Made by a program: the position numbers and the translations under genes. Positions 61,026 to 64,000 of a stretch of DNA of 64,000 bases are shown in pieces; the first letter of the stretch is position 1; each line of letters opens with the position of its first letter. The DNA lies in assembly GCA_017979445.1 (NCBI GenBank), contig CM030711.1, forward strand, positions 47,911,560-47,975,559. The letters run 5' to 3'. This stretch comes from Akebia trifoliata (Eukaryota; Streptophyta; Magnoliopsida; Ranunculales; Lardizabalaceae). The notes under the pieces were generated by a model, which worked only from the letters and a program-made list of their open reading frames with translations, was not told where the DNA came from and did not search any database.

Positions 61026-61900
61026 AACTTATAAAATTGGAAAGAGTTTTCGTCCCATTCGTACTATACAAGCTGAAACACTTTCCTTACCAACTTAGTA
61101 AGTTTTCAAATCTTACTAATAGCAATTGGATTATCAAATTGACAATCCAATGCCACAACCTTATAGATTTCATGGAAAAATTCAAATCCAAGAAAAAGAA
61201 TTGAAACAAAAAAATAGTTTGCTTTGGGCTTGACCCTATATTTTGAAATTTGATGACTACTGACTGACTACTGAACTTGCATCAAACCCCCGAATTTAAA
61301 ATTAAAATTTAACATTAAATATTTTTTTTTTACGTTCATAGATTATTTTTCCTCTATGTGGCATCATATCATGTTTTTGGATGCCATAAGGTGAACTCAT
61401 CGACTTGAAATCTTACACCTAGGTAATTCATGAAAATTTATTTTCCACCATTTGATTGCACCTAGATAATTATTGAAAAGAGAATTGGTATTTAGCATAA
61501 TTTTAAAATTTAGTGAGTCAACTTTAAATTTAGATGAATCGATTTGATTGAATTTCAAGATGCAACCCCAAAATTTGATGTAACCAATTCATTGAGTCAA
61601 ACTATAAAATTATCGAATCAACTTGATTGGGTTAACTTGAAAATGCACCTGGTAAGGTCAAAAACTTGATCGAGTTATTCAATGATATATGATATTTTTT
61701 TAGAGCAAAAATAATTGTTTATTTATTTAAAAATATTAAATAATTATAATTATTTATGAATGTAATTTTTTTATTTAAAAATTTTGAGTTGACTCAAAAA
61801 AAATCAATTTGACTCGACGTCCCATGAACATTGAGTTTTAAAACTATAACTTTAAATTTTAACCTGGGATAAATCCTATGTATATAGGGAAGCGTTTGGA
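61026..61900. other. Intergenic AT-rich region
   Basis: No gene or clear repeat seen. Confidence 0.4.
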
Positions 61901-62251
61901 GGCCCTAAAGAGAGCCAAACATTGTGCCAAACACTTTTTAAAATAGGAGTTGTAGGTTTTGAAATGGACTGAGTTTTTGTGAGGATGATCTCCATGGTGA
62001 AGAGATCGTCCTCACCAAAACTCAGTTCATTCTAAAACTTCTAACCCTAGTTTGCAAGTTAAAGAATCATGGACCGTCCATTTTTTGTAAACCACTTTTG
62101 ATGGGGTTAGAAGTTTCGGAATGGGTTGGTTTGTGATGAGGATGTTCTCCTCATCATAGAGATCATCCTCACAAAAAATCAGCCCATTCTCAAACTTCTA
62201 ACCTATACATTGAAAATATGTTTGGCACAATGGTTGGCTCTCTTTAAGACC
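61901..62251. mobile_element. MITE with GGCCCTAAAGAGAGCC ends
   Basis: Left end GGCCCTAAAGAGAGCCAAAC and the complementary right end GGTTGGCTCTCTTTAAGACC; 351 bp. Internal inverted blocks around GATGATCTCC and GTTTCGGAATGGGTTGG. Same family as 39250-39578. Confidence 0.75.
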
Positions 62252-62956
62252 TATATATATATATATATTTAAAAAGTTAAGTGGGGACTATTGCCACCCT
62301 ACCCTGCCCAATGTAGCTTCGCCCCTGAATCCAATCCAACAAAAACACCATCCCTTGAATATCAAAGGCATATTTGTAGTCTCTCGCTCTCCTAAGCTCT
62401 AGGCGTGGGTGATGATTTGTAACAATTGAGATCAAGTTGTCGTTTTGGCTGTCTTGATCAACATGCTCATAGTGATGAGTGAACCCACGCCTATATGGAA
62501 TAATTGGTATCTGGTTGCTAGAATTTACATGACAGCCTGATTTGGGATGTGTGCGCTATAGACACCTACAAAAATCAGGGCCACTACTTGTATGGGCTGG
62601 CCTAAGCTCAACCTGATTGATAGGCAAATATGCACCAAGTTTTGTAGAACATGAATAGATAAACCTGGGTTATAATTACTCAAATTCAACATTAATTCAA
62701 ATTGAGCTCAGGTTAAGCTGTTGAGGTCTCGCTCAACCCAACCAAAACCCTAGGCTATATATATATATATATATACTTTATATCAATTATACATATATAT
62801 TTTTTTTTAATTATCTTTTAATTATTTCTTGCTATATATATTTGCTGTATAGAAAAAATATTTTTCAACATTACTTTTCTTTCTGCTTGTTGCCCACAAG
62901 TATTGTTGTACTACATTGGTCGGACTCTCTTTCTCTCTCTGTACATATATATGCAG

Positions 62957-63369
62957 GAGAATGCTATTGTTAAATACCTCGTGGGAACTTAGCATTTTCC
63001 CCCACATTCGCTTTCTAATAATATCCTCATCAATTTTATCTTTTAGTGAAAAAGATAATGATCTGTTGGTCTTTTATGTAGTAATGCTTGTTTGCATAAT
63101 AAATACTTGTCTTTTACATATAAATGCCAAGGGTTTTTAGTTCTAGGATTAAAAAAATTTGTTGGTATTAAATGTTTCGACAATTATAATATTTTTATAA
63201 ATACATTCATTCATAAGATTTTTCTTATCTTTACAATAATGTCATTGTGAAAAGACAAATATACCTTTTACTTTTGTACTAAAAAATAAAATAAACATAG
63301 ATATTATTAAAAAGTGAATGTGTTGTAGAATATTAACGTCCCCATGAGGTCTAGGATGTTAGCATTCTC
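62957..63369. mobile_element. MITE-like element with GAGAATGCTA ends
   Basis: Left GAGAATGCTATTG, then CTCGTGGGAACTTAGCATT; the right end is the complement of GAGAATGCTAACATCC and CCTCATGGGGACG. About 413 bp, AT-rich and non-coding. A related right end lies near 24375-24415. Confidence 0.6.
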
Positions 63370-63380
63370 TCTCCCTCTCT

Positions 63381-63400
63381 CCACACACACACACACACAA
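63381..63400 (+). repeat. (CA)n microsatellite
   Basis: CACACACACACACACACA, preceded by a CT-rich stretch. Confidence 0.85.
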
Positions 63401-63547
63401 GCTCAAGTTTAGGCTAATATTGGATTGATGAGCTTAAGCTTGATACTCGAATTGAGGGTTCTATCACTTGAGTTTAGCTTGGTCTACTCTCAAAATCACC
63501 CAAGTTGTAGTCCTGTATTTGGGGAGTGGATATCTCATTTTCAAGTC

Positions 63548-63698
63548 ATGCTGGAGTGACTTTGAGGGGAGGGGGACACCTTGACGTGATAGCACTCACA
63601 TGTCATATATGTGTTCTACTCGTATCTCGGAGAACACATCTATGGCCATGCGTGTGGCGCCAAGTCAAGATTTCCCCCCACTAAGGTCATTCCAGCAT
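63548..63698. mobile_element. Hairpin MITE
   Basis: Left arm ATGCTGGAGTGACTTTGAGG to ATGTGTTCT; right arm AGAACACATCTATGG to AAGGTCATTCCAGCAT. The loop contains GTATCTCGG. Same hairpin group as 34446, 35699 and 43433. Confidence 0.75.
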
Positions 63699-64000
63699 TA
63701 ATCATCATTTTCTTTAGCTCCCTTTACTGTGTAATGTGTATAAAAAACTAAGAGTTCACCAAATTATTGAGGAAGTAACATCACATCGTTTAAATTTGGG
63801 AGTTCAATGGTCGGCCATGTTCAACATTAGATCTTGCCCAAATAAAGTTCATATTTTATTAAAAGAAACTGATCTAGGCCATAAATCCAAGGGGATTGAG
63901 TTTGTTTTTTCAATGTGGAGCTCAATAGACAATAGAAATAGTATTACAGGGAGCTACAAAAAAAAAAAATGATGTAGAAGTTCCACTCCGTTATGTTCCT

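Overview
This window is nuclear DNA of a flowering plant, probably a eudicot. It is AT-rich, its genes have many GT-AG introns, and it is full of plant-type transposable elements: LINE 3' ends, tRNA-derived SINEs, solo LTRs and many small inverted-repeat (MITE-like) elements. No bacterial or viral gene system is visible, and I did not find a convincing new biological system. The most unusual items are a frameshift in a Pol II phosphatase gene, a broken eIF5B copy with a clean MITE insertion, and several families of hairpin elements.

Layout: (1) 37-392, minus: first two exons of a COA6-like cytochrome c oxidase assembly factor, continuing off the left edge. (2) 2717-14411, minus: a complete 19-exon TAF5 gene (TFIID subunit, LisH plus WD40), reconstructed as 666 aa with every splice phase matching. 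(3) 16411-19747, plus: an unprocessed, 5'-truncated eIF5B pseudogene with at least three single-base frameshifts and a 401-bp element flanked by 9-bp target duplications. (4) 19748-27800: intergenic, with SINEs, a diverged ~0.8-kb direct repeat, MITE-like elements and a 115-bp tandem duplication. (5) 27801-29126, minus: an intronless CIPK6-type CBL-interacting protein kinase, 441 aa. (6) 29127-45457: 16 kb of repeats, including a solo LTR with a perfect 5-bp target duplication, a long foldback element, hairpin families and a GC-rich organelle-like block. (7) 45458-59251, minus: an 8-exon CPL4-like Pol II CTD phosphatase gene (FCP1 plus BRCT), whose introns hold LINE fragments and a second solo LTR; exon 3 has a one-base insertion. 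(8) 59252-64000: its leader or promoter region, microsatellites and more MITE-like elements.

The genes are not an operon. Functionally, TAF5 (Pol II initiation) and CPL4 (Pol II CTD dephosphorylation) are both part of the transcription machinery, CIPK6 is a calcium-signalling kinase and COA6 acts in mitochondrial complex IV assembly. Exon models were built by reading both strands and matching splice sites to recalled family sequence. They are strong where all phases close, and untested by transcript data.
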